A stretch of 48,046 nt of DNA from Butyrivibrio sp. (GTDB lineage Bacteria; Bacillota; Clostridia; Lachnospirales; Lachnospiraceae): the NCBI GenBank assembly GCA_015056495.1, contig SVGC01000031.1, positions 1 to 48,046 of the forward strand, written 5' to 3'. A program made the translations under genes and the position numbers. The stretch's first letter is position 1. Each line of letters opens with the position of its first letter. The notes beneath the pieces are model-generated. The model ran no database searches, was not told the DNA's origin, and was given only the letters and a program-made list of their open reading frames with translations. Shown piece by piece: positions 8,321 to 17,785 of this stretch.

Positions 8321-10975
8321 TTACTTTATCTGAGTTTCTAATACGACAGCTGCTTCGTTAATAGCATCAGCAATACCTGCAGGATTTTTTCCACCAGCCT
8401 GAGCCATGTTAGGACGACCACCGCCGCCTCCACCTACCTTAGGTGCAATTGCCTTTACAAGGTTTCCAGCATGTGCGCCCTTAGCAAGTGCTTCATCAGT
8501 AGCCATAACGACAAGGTTAACCTTGCCATCAGCTTCAGAAACAAGAACTACAACACCTTCTCCAAGCTTAGTCTTAAGCTGATCACCAAGATCACGAAGT
8601 CCATTCATATCAACACCCTTAACAGCTGTTGCAAGAAGTTTAACTCCCTTGATTTCTTTAACCTGATCCATTACGTCACCAAGAGCTGCCTGAGCCTCTT
8701 TACTCTTAAGTGATTCATTCTCACTTCTAAGAGCTTTAAGTTCATCCTGGAGCTTTTTGATCTGAGCTGTAATATCTGCAGGTGTTGTCTTAAGAGCCTT
8801 TGCTGCATCATTAAGGCTTGCTTCTACATTCTTGTAATATTCTCTAGCATTGTCTCCTGTGAGTGCTTCAATTCGGCGAACACCAGCGGCTACACCACTT
8901 TCAGAAACAATCTTAAAGAGTCCGATATGGCTTGTGTTTGCTACATGAGTACCACCACAAAGTTCAATAGAGAAGTCTCCCATATTTACAACTCTTACTG
9001 TATCACCGTATTTCTCACCAAAGAGAGCCATAGCTCCTGTCTTCTTGGCATCTTCAATAGACATTTCTTTTGTAACAACTGGAAGTGCCTCTAATATCTT
9101 GGCATTTACAATTGATTCTACTTTTTCGATTTCTTCAGCTGTCATAGCCTGGTGATAGCTAAAGTCAAATCTTGTCTTGTCAGGATCCTGGTATGAACCA
9201 GCCTGCTCTACACCATCCCCAAGTACTTCCTGAAGTGCTTTCTGAAGGAGGTGAGTAGCTGAATGGTTACGGCATGTCTTAGCTCTGTTATCTGCATCAA
9301 TACTAAGTGATACTTTATCAGATACCTTAAAGCTTCCGGAAACAACCTTACCAACATGAGCAGTTCTTCCGTTTGCTACATGTACTGTCTCAAGAACTTC
9401 AAACTTAGAGCCATTTGTTCCAAGGATCTCTCCTATATCGCCAACCTGACCACCCATTGTGCCATAGAATGTAGTTTTATCAGTGATGATAGTTCCCTGC
9501 TGGCCTTCTGTAAGTTCATCTACAAGCGCCTCGCCGCTAGCCATAGCAACAACTGTTCCATCACATCCAAGTGCATCATATCCAAGGAACTCGCTCTTAA
9601 CAGACTCGTCAAGTGAATCAAACACACCTGCTCCTGTTGAAAGCTTAGCTGAGAAGTTCTGGTTATCTCTTGCCTTCTGCTTCTGTTCTTCCATAGCATC
9701 AGCAAAGCCCTTTTCATCAACTGTAAGTCCTTCTTCCTGTGCAAGCTCTACAGTAAGCTCTACAGGGAAGCCATATGTATCATAAAGGAAGAATGCATCT
9801 TTTCCTTCAATTTCTTTTTTGCCAGCAGCTGTTGTAGAATCAAGGATCTTCTTGAATTCCTTCATACCATTCTCAAGAGTAGATTCAAAACGTGTGATCT
9901 CTCTCTCAAGCTCAGTAAGAACGAATTTACGATTCTTCTTAAGATTCTCATAGCTTGCTTCATACTCATCAATGTAAATAGTAGCAACACCAAGAATGTG
10001 CTCTTTGCTAAGACCAAGAGTTCTTGCATGTCTTACAGCTCTTCTTATAAGTCTTCTAAGTATATATCCTGCTCCTGTATTTGAAGGAAGAAGTTTTGCT
10101 TCATCTCCAATGAGCATTACAGATGTACGAGTATGATCAGCAAGAATTCTCATAGATCTTGTTGTCTTCTCATCTGATTCATATTTGATTCCGCTTTCTT
10201 TCTCGATATATGCAATAACCGGAGCATGAAGATCGATCTTATAAACATCATCTACACCATTAAGGAAAGCAAGAATACGCTCAAGACCCCAACCGGTATC
10301 AACGTTTTTCTGTGCAAGTGGTGTAAGGTGACCGTCATGATGTTTTTCATACTGCATAAATACATCGTTACCGATTTCAGTATACTTACCGCAGTGACAT
10401 CCAGGACCGCAATTTGGGCCACAATCAGGAATATCCTTAACATAGAACATCTCACTGTCAGGACCACATGGACCATATTCAAGTCCCCACCAGTTGTCTT
10501 CTGCTGGAAGATAATAGATATTTTCAGGCTTGAAACCTGATTCTATACGATATTTTGCACCTTCTTCATCTCTTGGTGCATTCTCATCTCCAGCAAATAC
10601 TGTTGCTGCAAGGTGATCAGCGTCAAAACCAAAAAGCTGTGTAAGAATTTCAAAGCTCCACTGACAACGCTCTTTTTTGAAATAATCGCCAAGTGACCAG
10701 CTACCCATCATTTCGAAGAAAGTACCATGGCTCTTGTCACCAACTGAATCAATATCATTGGTACGAACGCAACCCTGTACGTTGCAAAGACGAGTGCCCA
10801 TTGGGTGCTTTTTGCCAAGAAGATATGGCATAAGTGGCTGCATACCAGCAACGTTGAACATAACGCCAGTTGAACCATCAGATACAAGTGAAACTGCTCC
10901 GCAATCCACATGTCCTCTATCTTTATAAAACTGCTTCCATGCTTCGCGAAGCTCCTGTGCTGTAAATTGTTTCAT
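8321..10975 (-). CDS. alaS: Alanyl-tRNA synthetase
   Basis: Full-length AlaRS of 884 residues. The class II catalytic domain starts with the AQELREAWKQFYKDRGH region and includes motif-2 type NVQGCVRTNDID. The editing domain shows the zinc-type ligands HSATH and CGGTH, and the C-terminal DHHA1-type oligomerisation region ends with glycine-rich VGGGGGGRPNMAQAGG. It charges tRNA-Ala and hydrolyses mischarged Ser/Gly. The ATG is preceded by GGGAG. It lies 96 bases after glyS with a strong palindrome between them. No T-box fits in that interval. Confidence 0.98.
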   Translation of the reverse strand: MKQFTAQELREAWKQFYKDRGHVDCGAVSLVSDGSTGVMFNVAGMQPLMPYLLGKKHPMGTRLCNVQGCVRTNDIDSVGDKSHGTFFEMMGSWSLGDYFKKERCQWSFEILTQLFGFDADHLAATVFAGDENAPRDEEGAKYRIESGFKPENIYYLPAEDNWWGLEYGPCGPDSEMFYVKDIPDCGPNCGPGCHCGKYTEIGNDVFMQYEKHHDGHLTPLAQKNVDTGWGLERILAFLNGVDDVYKIDLHAPVIAYIEKESGIKYESDEKTTRSMRILADHTRTSVMLIGDEAKLLPSNTGAGYILRRLIRRAVRHARTLGLSKEHILGVATIYIDEYEASYENLKKNRKFVLTELEREITRFESTLENGMKEFKKILDSTTAAGKKEIEGKDAFFLYDTYGFPVELTVELAQEEGLTVDEKGFADAMEEQKQKARDNQNFSAKLSTGAGVFDSLDESVKSEFLGYDALGCDGTVVAMASGEALVDELTEGQQGTIITDKTTFYGTMGGQVGDIGEILGTNGSKFEVLETVHVANGRTAHVGKVVSGSFKVSDKVSLSIDADNRAKTCRNHSATHLLQKALQEVLGDGVEQAGSYQDPDKTRFDFSYHQAMTAEEIEKVESIVNAKILEALPVVTKEMSIEDAKKTGAMALFGEKYGDTVRVVNMGDFSIELCGGTHVANTSHIGLFKIVSESGVAAGVRRIEALTGDNAREYYKNVEASLNDAAKALKTTPADITAQIKKLQDELKALRSENESLKSKEAQAALGDVMDQVKEIKGVKLLATAVKGVDMNGLRDLGDQLKTKLGEGVVVLVSEADGKVNLVVMATDEALAKGAHAGNLVKAIAPKVGGGGGGRPNMAQAGGKNPAGIADAINEAAVVLETQIK

Positions 10976-10999
10976 TATATTTCTCCCTTATCATCAAAT

Positions 11000-11036
11000 G
11001 ATATAGGACCCATGCATAAATGCCTGATCCTATATC
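11000..11036 (-). other. Nested stem-loop between glyS and alaS
   Basis: Outer arms 11000-11008 and 11028-11036 pair over 9 bp, and an inner GCAT/ATGC stem (11014-11017 with 11020-11023) caps it. There is no T tract on either side, so it is not a standard terminator. It lies in the alaS leader, ending 25 bases before the start codon. Possible roles are RNA processing or attenuation. Confidence 0.55.
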
Positions 11037-11071
11037 AATACAGATCTCAATTATTCATTCTGAAAGTCTGA

Positions 11072-12481
11072 TCAAAAATCAAACTTATCTGAGAAGAATG
11101 TCTCAAGCTCATCAATAGCAACTCTTACCTGTTCCATGCTATCTCTGAATCTTACTGTAACCATGTTGTCGTTTTCTGAGTCAAAGTCGTAAGTGATGCA
11201 GAATGGAGTACCAATCTCATCCTGACGACGATATCTCTTACCGATATTACCACGATCATCAAATTCACAGTTATATTTCTTAGAAAGCTTTGCATATACT
11301 TTCTCTGCACCTTCGTTGAGCTTCTTGGAAAGTGGAAGCACACCGATCTTGATAGGTGCAAGAGCTGGATGGAAGTGAAGTACTGTACGCATATCAGGCT
11401 TTTCTTCTGTTCCAATATTCTCTTCATCATATGCTTCGCAAAGGAATGCAAGAGTTACACGGTCTGCACCAAGTGAAGGCTCAACAACATATGGGATATA
11501 CTTTTCATTTGTCTCATCATCAAAGTAATCCATAGGCTGGCCTGATGTTTCCTGATGTCTTGTAAGATCGTAATCTGTTCTTGATGCAATTCCCCAGAGT
11601 TCGCCCCAATCTGTAAATGGGAATGCGTACTCAATATCTGTTGTATGATCACTATAGAATGAAAGCTCTTCAGGATCATGGTCACGAAGTCTTAAGTGTT
11701 CTTCCTTGATTCCAAGTGAAAGGAGCCATTCATAGCATGTCTTTCTCCAGTACTCGAACCACTCTGTCTGTGTTCCAGGTTTGCAGAAGAACTCAAGCTC
11801 CATCTGCTCAAACTCTCTTGTACGGAATGTAAAGTTACCAGGTGTGATCTCGTTACGGAAGCTCTTACCAATCTGGCAGATACCAAATGGAACCTTCTTA
11901 CGAGATGTTCTCTGTACATTCTTGAAGTTTACAAAAATACCCTGTGCTGTTTCAGGACGAAGGTATACTGTATCCTTGGCATCTTCTGTTACACCCTGGA
12001 ATGTCTTGAACATAAGGTTAAACTCTCTGATGCTTGTAAAATTATGCTTTCCACAAGATGGACATGGAATGCTGTGCTCTTTGATATAGTTTTCCATCTC
12101 TTCATGTGACCAGCCATCTACAGATGTTTCAAGTGTAAGACCGTTTTCAGCTGCAAAATCTTCGATAATCTTGTCAGCTCTGAATCTCTCATGACATTCC
12201 TTACAATCCATAAGAGGGTCTGAGAATCCACCTAAATGTCCAGAAGCTACCCATGTCTGAGGGTTCATAAGGATTGCACAGTCAACACCAACGTTGTATG
12301 GGTTCTCCTGTACAAATTTCTGCCACCAGGCTTTTTTTACATTGTTCTTAAATTCAACACCAAGATTACCGTAATCCCAAGTATTGGCAAGTCCTCCATA
12401 TATTTCTGAACCAGGATAAACAAATCCTCTCGCCTTAGCCAGGGCAACTATTTTGTCCATAGATTTTGCTTTTGCTTCCAT
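11072..12481 (-). CDS. glyS: Glycyl-tRNA synthetase, dimeric type
   Basis: Single-chain alpha2 GlyRS of about 469 residues, the type shared with eukaryotes and many Gram-positives. Landmarks are [14 protein letters not shown] at the start, the motif-2 region [19 protein letters not shown], and the C-terminal anticodon domain ([11 protein letters not shown]). Two ATG codons two residues apart compete; the second (12481) has GGAG at a spacing of 9 and is preferred over 12487, where the spacing is only 3. The lipoprotein gene ends a few bases upstream, so the two are co-transcribed from the promoter at 13171-13199. Confidence 0.96.
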   Translation of the reverse strand: MEAKAKSMDKIVALAKARGFVYPGSEIYGGLANTWDYGNLGVEFKNNVKKAWWQKFVQENPYNVGVDCAILMNPQTWVASGHLGGFSDPLMDCKECHERFRADKIIEDFAAENGLTLETSVDGWSHEEMENYIKEHSIPCPSCGKHNFTSIREFNLMFKTFQGVTEDAKDTVYLRPETAQGIFVNFKNVQRTSRKKVPFGICQIGKSFRNEITPGNFTFRTREFEQMELEFFCKPGTQTEWFEYWRKTCYEWLLSLGIKEEHLRLRDHDPEELSFYSDHTTDIEYAFPFTDWGELWGIASRTDYDLTRHQETSGQPMDYFDDETNEKYIPYVVEPSLGADRVTLAFLCEAYDEENIGTEEKPDMRTVLHFHPALAPIKIGVLPLSKKLNEGAEKVYAKLSKKYNCEFDDRGNIGKRYRRQDEIGTPFCITYDFDSENDNMVTVRFRDSMEQVRVAIDELETFFSDKFDF

Positions 12482-12495
12482 TTCCATAATCTCCT

Positions 12496-13107
12496 TTATT
12501 TAACAAGAAGCAAATATACCAGGCTGTCTGATACATTAGATAAATCTGCTTCTTTACTATTAACTAATTCAGTTCCGCTACTCATATATTCAATCTTATA
12601 TGGAGCAACAATATTGATCTTCTCTGAAACCACGATCACGTGCTGTTCTTCCTTGTCGTAAAAGGTATCAGCATCTATAGCATCGCCATCACGGCTCACC
12701 ATATCTCCAGGAAGAGAAAAACCTGCGTCAAGCATTTCATTTACAGTTCCATAGAAAAATGTAGCCCCATTGAACAATGCATAATCATCATCAGAATCAA
12801 AAGTCATGATAGTCTTTACTGAATCGTCGTTTCTTATTATATCCTTTATTACTGCACTGTTTTCGCCATTTGCAATATTAAAAGCTGTTACTTCTGAGCT
12901 TGCCATCTTGGAAAACTCATCAAAATCGTAATAATCTTTATCAAAATCATCAACAACGATCTGTGTCAGTGTACCGTCTTCCAATATCCGGACCGTTGTA
13001 GTTTCTACTTTTTCCGGATTGAAACCGCATCCGGAAAGAAGTGCTGCTGCGATTCCGATCACTAATAATTTTCTTAATTTCATACTCTTTGTCTTTTTAA
13101 TTAACAT
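12496..13107 (-). CDS. Putative lipoprotein upstream of glyS
   Basis: About 203 residues with a basic N terminus, a hydrophobic stretch and a lipobox LSGC (Cys 27 of this reading, or Cys 19 if the start is the ATG at 13083). The rest is acidic and beta-rich without a family I recognise; [19 protein letters not shown] and a [10 protein letters not shown] stretch are typical of lipoproteins seen in Lachnospiraceae. The longest frame begins with a TTG at 13140; the ATG at 13107 sits behind GGGGCGGG. It has its own promoter upstream and is followed by glyS after a few bases, an unusual partner for a lipoprotein. The start is uncertain. Confidence 0.65.
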   Translation of the reverse strand: MLIKKTKSMKLRKLLVIGIAAALLSGCGFNPEKVETTTVRILEDGTLTQIVVDDFDKDYYDFDEFSKMASSEVTAFNIANGENSAVIKDIIRNDDSVKTIMTFDSDDDYALFNGATFFYGTVNEMLDAGFSLPGDMVSRDGDAIDADTFYDKEEQHVIVVSEKINIVAPYKIEYMSSGTELVNSKEADLSNVSDSLVYLLLVK

Positions 13108-13170
13108 ATTTCCCGCCCCATATTCATCCAGCTCCTCCAATCTTATTTCAAGATTGCGCAGAACAATGTC

Positions 13171-13199
13171 ATTATAGCCAACTTATAAATCATTTTCAA
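13171..13199 (-). promoter_or_regulatory. Sigma-A promoter of the lipoprotein-glyS unit
   Basis: On the minus strand TTGAAA (13194-13199), a 17-bp spacer and a perfect TATAAT (13171-13176). It lies between recO and the lipoprotein gene, giving glyS a promoter separate from the era-recO unit. Confidence 0.8.
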
Positions 13200-13231
13200 T
13201 AATGACTTTCCTTGCCGTATGTTACATACTA

Positions 13232-13888
13232 TCACATTTCAAAAGTAGATAACATTTCAAGGCTGTTGAGTTTTTTATCGATAAAGCTTTTTCTATATAT
13301 AGAAGTTATAAGGATCATCTCTTCAAGTACCTGGCCGCTGACCTTAAATGTATAAAGCTTATTAACAGGTGTATTTACTATAAAATCAAGCGCATACAAG
13401 GTTGACTCATTCCAGTCACGATTATTTGGAACACCAGGATATTCTCCATTGATCACCAGTGCCTTAATTTCATAGATGCATCTGACAAGCTTTCTGTCAA
13501 AAGACTTGTTCTCCAAAGCTCTAAGAGACTGATATAAAAGAGCCAGAAGCTGCTTTTCATCATTATTTTCTCTTGAATAGTAATCAGCCAGTTCAAGAAA
13601 AAAGGTGCCATAGCAGGCACCTTCCAGGTCTTGTCTAAAGCTCTCAAAATAGTTATCTATGTCAGTTTCCATGATGTTATAAGATGTTCTTCCTTCATAC
13701 AGCTTGAAGGTCCCAAAACAAAATGGTTCCACATTACCGGTAAGCTTGCCGTTTGGCTTTTTGGCTCCTCTGGCAAAAGCTGATATCTTGCCTCGTTCAA
13801 GTGTAAGCAATGTTACAGCCAGGTCTGTTTCACCTACGGGTATATGTTTTATAACAATGCCTTTTACAATTACCTGATTGTCATTCAT
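13232..13888 (-). CDS. recO: DNA repair protein RecO
   Basis: RecO (218 residues) helps RecR load RecA on SSB-coated DNA and anneals strands. The N-terminal OB fold is recognisable from VKGIVIKHIPVGETDLAVTL and the KISAFARGAKKPNGKL loop; the rest is the helical C-terminal domain. It is shorter than E. coli-type or Bacillus RecO (about 240-255), and the zinc-cysteine cluster is not evident, with only scattered Cys residues. Its ATG overlaps the era stop codon (ATGA), the conserved era-recO arrangement, so the two are translationally coupled. Confidence 0.93.
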   Translation of the reverse strand: MNDNQVIVKGIVIKHIPVGETDLAVTLLTLERGKISAFARGAKKPNGKLTGNVEPFCFGTFKLYEGRTSYNIMETDIDNYFESFRQDLEGACYGTFFLELADYYSRENNDEKQLLALLYQSLRALENKSFDRKLVRCIYEIKALVINGEYPGVPNNRDWNESTLYALDFIVNTPVNKLYTFKVSGQVLEEMILITSIYRKSFIDKKLNSLEMLSTFEM

Positions 13889-14811
13889 TTGTTCTTTCTC
13901 GCATCATAACCTAATGCTCTCATCTGTCCCATATCATCACGCCAGTCACGTCTTACCTTAACCCACAGCTGGAGATTAGCCTTACATTCTATGAGTTTCT
14001 CAATATCAATTCTAGCCTGTGAACCAATCTTTCTCAGCATGGCTCCATTTTTGCCTATGATAATACCCTTATGAGAATCTCTTTCACAGATAATAGTTGC
14101 TTCTATATCCATGATGATCTCGCCATCTTTTTCTCTCTGACGTTCCTTCATGGACTCTGTGGTAACTGCAATTCCATGAGGAACTTCATCTTTGAGAAGT
14201 CTAAGAGCCTTCTCTCGGATTATTTCAGCTACAATATCTCTTTCAGGCTGATCAGTGATAGTGTCTTCATCATAATAAGCCGGTCCATATGGAAGATACT
14301 TTCTGATAGCATCCATGAGGCCATCGATATTTTCTCTTTTCAAAGCCGAAGTACAGATTATCTCAGCAAAATCCATTTCCTTCTGATAGCGTTCAATAAA
14401 TGTAGAAAGCTTTTCTTTATCAACAGTATCTATCTTGTTTATTACTAGGATCACAGGCTTTTTACTTTTTTTTAATTTCTTGATTATTTCCTGTTCTCCC
14501 TGGCCGATAAAGGTACTTGGTTCTACAAGCCACAATATGACATCCACTTCGTCCAGAGTGCTCTGTGCCACTTTGACCATATATTCTCCAAGCTTATTTT
14601 TGGATTCATGAATACCAGGAGTATCCAAAAAGATCATCTGAGACTGTTCATCAGTGTATACTGTCTGGATTCTGTTTCTGGTAGTCTGTGGCTTACTGGA
14701 TGTGATGGCAATCTTCATGCCGATCATCTGGTTCATAAGTGTAGACTTTCCAACGTTTGGTCTACCTATCAGCGTAATAAAACCTGTTTTAAAATTATCC
14801 GGATTTGTCAT
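13885..14811 (-). CDS. era: GTPase Era
   Basis: Era (308 residues) binds the 3' end of 16S rRNA and helps assemble the 30S subunit. GTPase motifs are G1 GRPNVGKST (16-24), G3 DTPG (63-66) and G4 NKID (125-128), with CTSALK as G5. The C-terminal KH domain contains IIGKNGAMLRKIG and ends VKVRRDWRDDMGQMRALGYD. The length is normal. It is 12 bases downstream of the M16C peptidase gene and overlaps recO by 4 bases. Confidence 0.97.
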   Translation of the reverse strand: MTNPDNFKTGFITLIGRPNVGKSTLMNQMIGMKIAITSSKPQTTRNRIQTVYTDEQSQMIFLDTPGIHESKNKLGEYMVKVAQSTLDEVDVILWLVEPSTFIGQGEQEIIKKLKKSKKPVILVINKIDTVDKEKLSTFIERYQKEMDFAEIICTSALKRENIDGLMDAIRKYLPYGPAYYDEDTITDQPERDIVAEIIREKALRLLKDEVPHGIAVTTESMKERQREKDGEIIMDIEATIICERDSHKGIIIGKNGAMLRKIGSQARIDIEKLIECKANLQLWVKVRRDWRDDMGQMRALGYDARKNK

Positions 14812-14823
14812 TAAATAACCTCT

Positions 14824-17754
14824 TTATTGATGGATAAGCTGATCTACTTTATTGAAAAGTTCTTTGCTCTCTTCAATCTTTTCAGCTGTTCCAATAACAC
14901 ATAAGCATTCATCTTTCATGAATGAATCAATATAATCTGCCATCTTTCTGATCTTTTCTTTTGTAGTAGAAAGGATCTGATCACGTTCCATCTGTATACG
15001 TGACAGCTCTGAATGGCACAGATAAGCTGTCATTCCATATATACCTTTTGTAGCTGGAGTCTTAGGTGTGTCAAGACTGCTGATAGCGCCAATGATGTAC
15101 TGTAATATAGTTCTGTCATTTTCATCATAATTTCTGATATAATCAGCTGCTTTTTCAAACACATCAACACTCTTTTCAAGATTAGGATCCCTGTACGTTA
15201 CAAAATATGAGTTACCGTTTCTGCTATATCCGCTCATACAGCCATAAGCTCCGCCCAGAACTCTTATATTTTTCCAGAGATAATCATATCCCATCATAAC
15301 CTGTAAAACCTTAAGAGTACCATCATACTGAAGGTCATCCTTAATGAAGCTTCCTGCACGGCATACATACTGAACCTGACCAGCGGTCTGGAAGGCTTCA
15401 TTCTTTTTCTCAGGAACAAGCTCAAAAGGTCGTTTTTCCACTTCTTCTGTATTAAGCGCAGAAACAAATGGTCCCACACATTCTTTTATAAGCTCATAAT
15501 CTGATTCTTCAGAAGTGTAATCTATCAGAAGATTTTCTTTTCTGAATATCATCTTGCACAGAGTCTCTAACTTGTCAATAAGTTCATCTGCCTTAGAATC
15601 ATCATCAATGTCCCTGCAAAGATCCTCGACTAATCTGTAACATCCAATACCATTAGTCATATCAGAGATCATAGCTGTGCGTGAGATGTATGACAAAGCT
15701 CTGATAGTTGCTGTCTGATGTCCACTTGATGCAAGATCAGCCTGCATCTTGGATTTAAGTTCTTCAAGTATTTCCTTGATACGAGCCTTATCATCGAATT
15801 TAGTATTCAATATGATCTCGCTTACAAGCTCTGTAGCCTTTTTCATATTGGAAACAAGCACTTTGGCTGATACTTCAAAGGTTGTCTTAAATTCATGAAC
15901 GTTCTTAGAGTCTATATATGTGCTTATTGCGCCGTTTATGCCACCAGTCTGGATATGGATCTCATTATTCAGATCTCCATAGGAATAATTAACTGTATCC
16001 ATCATTCCAAGGAAGCTCTTTAAAATTGGTGTATATGGTAAAAGCTCTGTAGGAACATTCTTAATATCAAATACAAAATTAAGATAAGCTATCTTATTTG
16101 TAAAAATATCATGGAAAAGAATTGTCTGATCTCCCACTTTGCGCTCATCATAAATAAATGGATCAGCTTCTTTTTTCATATCTGCCAAAGTAAGAAGTGG
16201 TATCTTGGCAAGATCTTCAGGAGAATCAGGTGTTTCCTGATATTCTTTTAATTCTTTAGTCTCACGGACTATTGTCTGAATCTGTTCTTCAGACAATGAT
16301 TCCTTGTAATGCTGCAGCTTTTCTTTTAATTCTTCATCCTGTTTTTCTGTCAGTCCTTTTACAGGCTCAAGGAGAAGAACTGTCTTGTGGTTATTATCAA
16401 GAAGATACTTCTGTATAAGCTTTTCAAAATAGTCTGTTTCAACTTCTTTTTTGAGCTGATCAAAAGTCTCATTGGCTTCTATGTTGATCCAAGGCTTCAT
16501 ATCATCATAAAGCCAGGAATCAAGTACCTGAAGGCCATAGAGAAGTCCCTTAGGGAATCGTCCAAAATCAGCTTCTCTATACTTAAACTCATAGAGGTTG
16601 ATACCAGCTAAAAGTGCTTTCTTATCAATACCATTTTTGACCAGATCTTCCAGCACAGATCTGATGCAGGAAACAAATTCATCCTTCTGGTCAGCATTGG
16701 CATTTCTTGCATAGATAGAGAAGATCGGCTGCTGGATTCCATTATTGAAATCACTGTAAACATCCTTACCAATTCCCTTATCAATGAGTGCCTTCTTCAG
16801 AACAGCTCCAGGTGCAGAACACAGAGCATAATCAAGTATGTCAAAAGCAACATACTTTTTCCTGTCAAGACTGGTGCCTACGCTACAATTGTATGTCAGG
16901 AATGTATTGTCTTCCTCAGACTCATCTTTCATGATGGAGTATTGTCTGTGTATCTCTCTTGGCTGATCAAATGCAGGCTGCATCTCTACTCTTGAATCAA
17001 TGCTAAGGCTATCAAAATCAGAAAGATACTCCTCATCAATAAACTTAAGCTTTTCAGCCATATCCATATTGCCATACAGATAAATATAGCTGTTTGATGG
17101 ATGATAATATCTGCGATGGAAATCCAGATACTCCTCATAAGTCAGATCAGGAATGCATAAAGGATCACCGCCTGATTCAATGCCATAAGTTGTGTCAGGA
17201 TATAATGAATTAAGGATCTCACGTGAAAGCACATCATCTGCTGATGAATAAGCACCTTTCATCTCATTGTATACGACACCATTAATAGTAAGCTCAGAAT
17301 TCTCATCTTCCATCTCATAATGCCAGCCTTCCTGACGGAAAATATTCTGAGTCTTATATATATTTGGGTAAAAAACAGCATCCAGATATACATGCATAAG
17401 ATTCTGGAAATCAGCATCATTGCAGCTTGCAATTGGATATACAGTCTTATCAGGATATGTCATTGCATTCAAAAATGTATTAAGTGAGCCTTTTACAAGT
17501 TCTACAAAAGGATCCTTTAAAGGAAACTTTTTAGAACCACATAAAACAGTATGCTCAATAATATGAGCTACACCTGTAGAATCCTTTGGCGGAGTTCTAA
17601 AGCCTATATAAAATACTTTATTCTCATCATCATTAGACAAAAGAGCCACTCTGGCCCCTGTCTTTTTATGTTTCAAAATATAACTTTCAGAATTTAAATC
17701 ATCAATTCTTCTTTTTTCTAATACCTCATAAGCTTGCAGCTCTTCTATTCTCAT
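14824..17754 (-). CDS. M16C-family zinc metallopeptidase (presequence protease-like)
   Basis: Large peptidase of 976 residues, the length of PreP/falcilysin/HypA proteins that have two M16 halves closing round a peptide. The inverted zinc motif HIIEH is at 64-68 (in the stretch GVAHIIEHTVLCGS), and a downstream NEMKGAYSS supplies the third ligand Glu. The second half has no zinc motif, as expected. No signal peptide is seen, so it should be cytoplasmic and degrade short peptides; this role is by analogy. It stands between the polytopic membrane protein gene and era, 12 bases from the latter. Confidence 0.9.
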   Translation of the reverse strand: MRIEELQAYEVLEKRRIDDLNSESYILKHKKTGARVALLSNDDENKVFYIGFRTPPKDSTGVAHIIEHTVLCGSKKFPLKDPFVELVKGSLNTFLNAMTYPDKTVYPIASCNDADFQNLMHVYLDAVFYPNIYKTQNIFRQEGWHYEMEDENSELTINGVVYNEMKGAYSSADDVLSREILNSLYPDTTYGIESGGDPLCIPDLTYEEYLDFHRRYYHPSNSYIYLYGNMDMAEKLKFIDEEYLSDFDSLSIDSRVEMQPAFDQPREIHRQYSIMKDESEEDNTFLTYNCSVGTSLDRKKYVAFDILDYALCSAPGAVLKKALIDKGIGKDVYSDFNNGIQQPIFSIYARNANADQKDEFVSCIRSVLEDLVKNGIDKKALLAGINLYEFKYREADFGRFPKGLLYGLQVLDSWLYDDMKPWINIEANETFDQLKKEVETDYFEKLIQKYLLDNNHKTVLLLEPVKGLTEKQDEELKEKLQHYKESLSEEQIQTIVRETKELKEYQETPDSPEDLAKIPLLTLADMKKEADPFIYDERKVGDQTILFHDIFTNKIAYLNFVFDIKNVPTELLPYTPILKSFLGMMDTVNYSYGDLNNEIHIQTGGINGAISTYIDSKNVHEFKTTFEVSAKVLVSNMKKATELVSEIILNTKFDDKARIKEILEELKSKMQADLASSGHQTATIRALSYISRTAMISDMTNGIGCYRLVEDLCRDIDDDSKADELIDKLETLCKMIFRKENLLIDYTSEESDYELIKECVGPFVSALNTEEVEKRPFELVPEKKNEAFQTAGQVQYVCRAGSFIKDDLQYDGTLKVLQVMMGYDYLWKNIRVLGGAYGCMSGYSRNGNSYFVTYRDPNLEKSVDVFEKAADYIRNYDENDRTILQYIIGAISSLDTPKTPATKGIYGMTAYLCHSELSRIQMERDQILSTTKEKIRKMADYIDSFMKDECLCVIGTAEKIEESKELFNKVDQLIHQ

Positions 17755-17785
17755 TAAAATAGTTACCTTTCAGTTTTATATGATA

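Noticed and set aside
10976..11071. T-box riboswitch before alaS
   Set aside because: The interval is only 96 bases, too short for a T-box, and holds a simple stem without the conserved T-box sequence.
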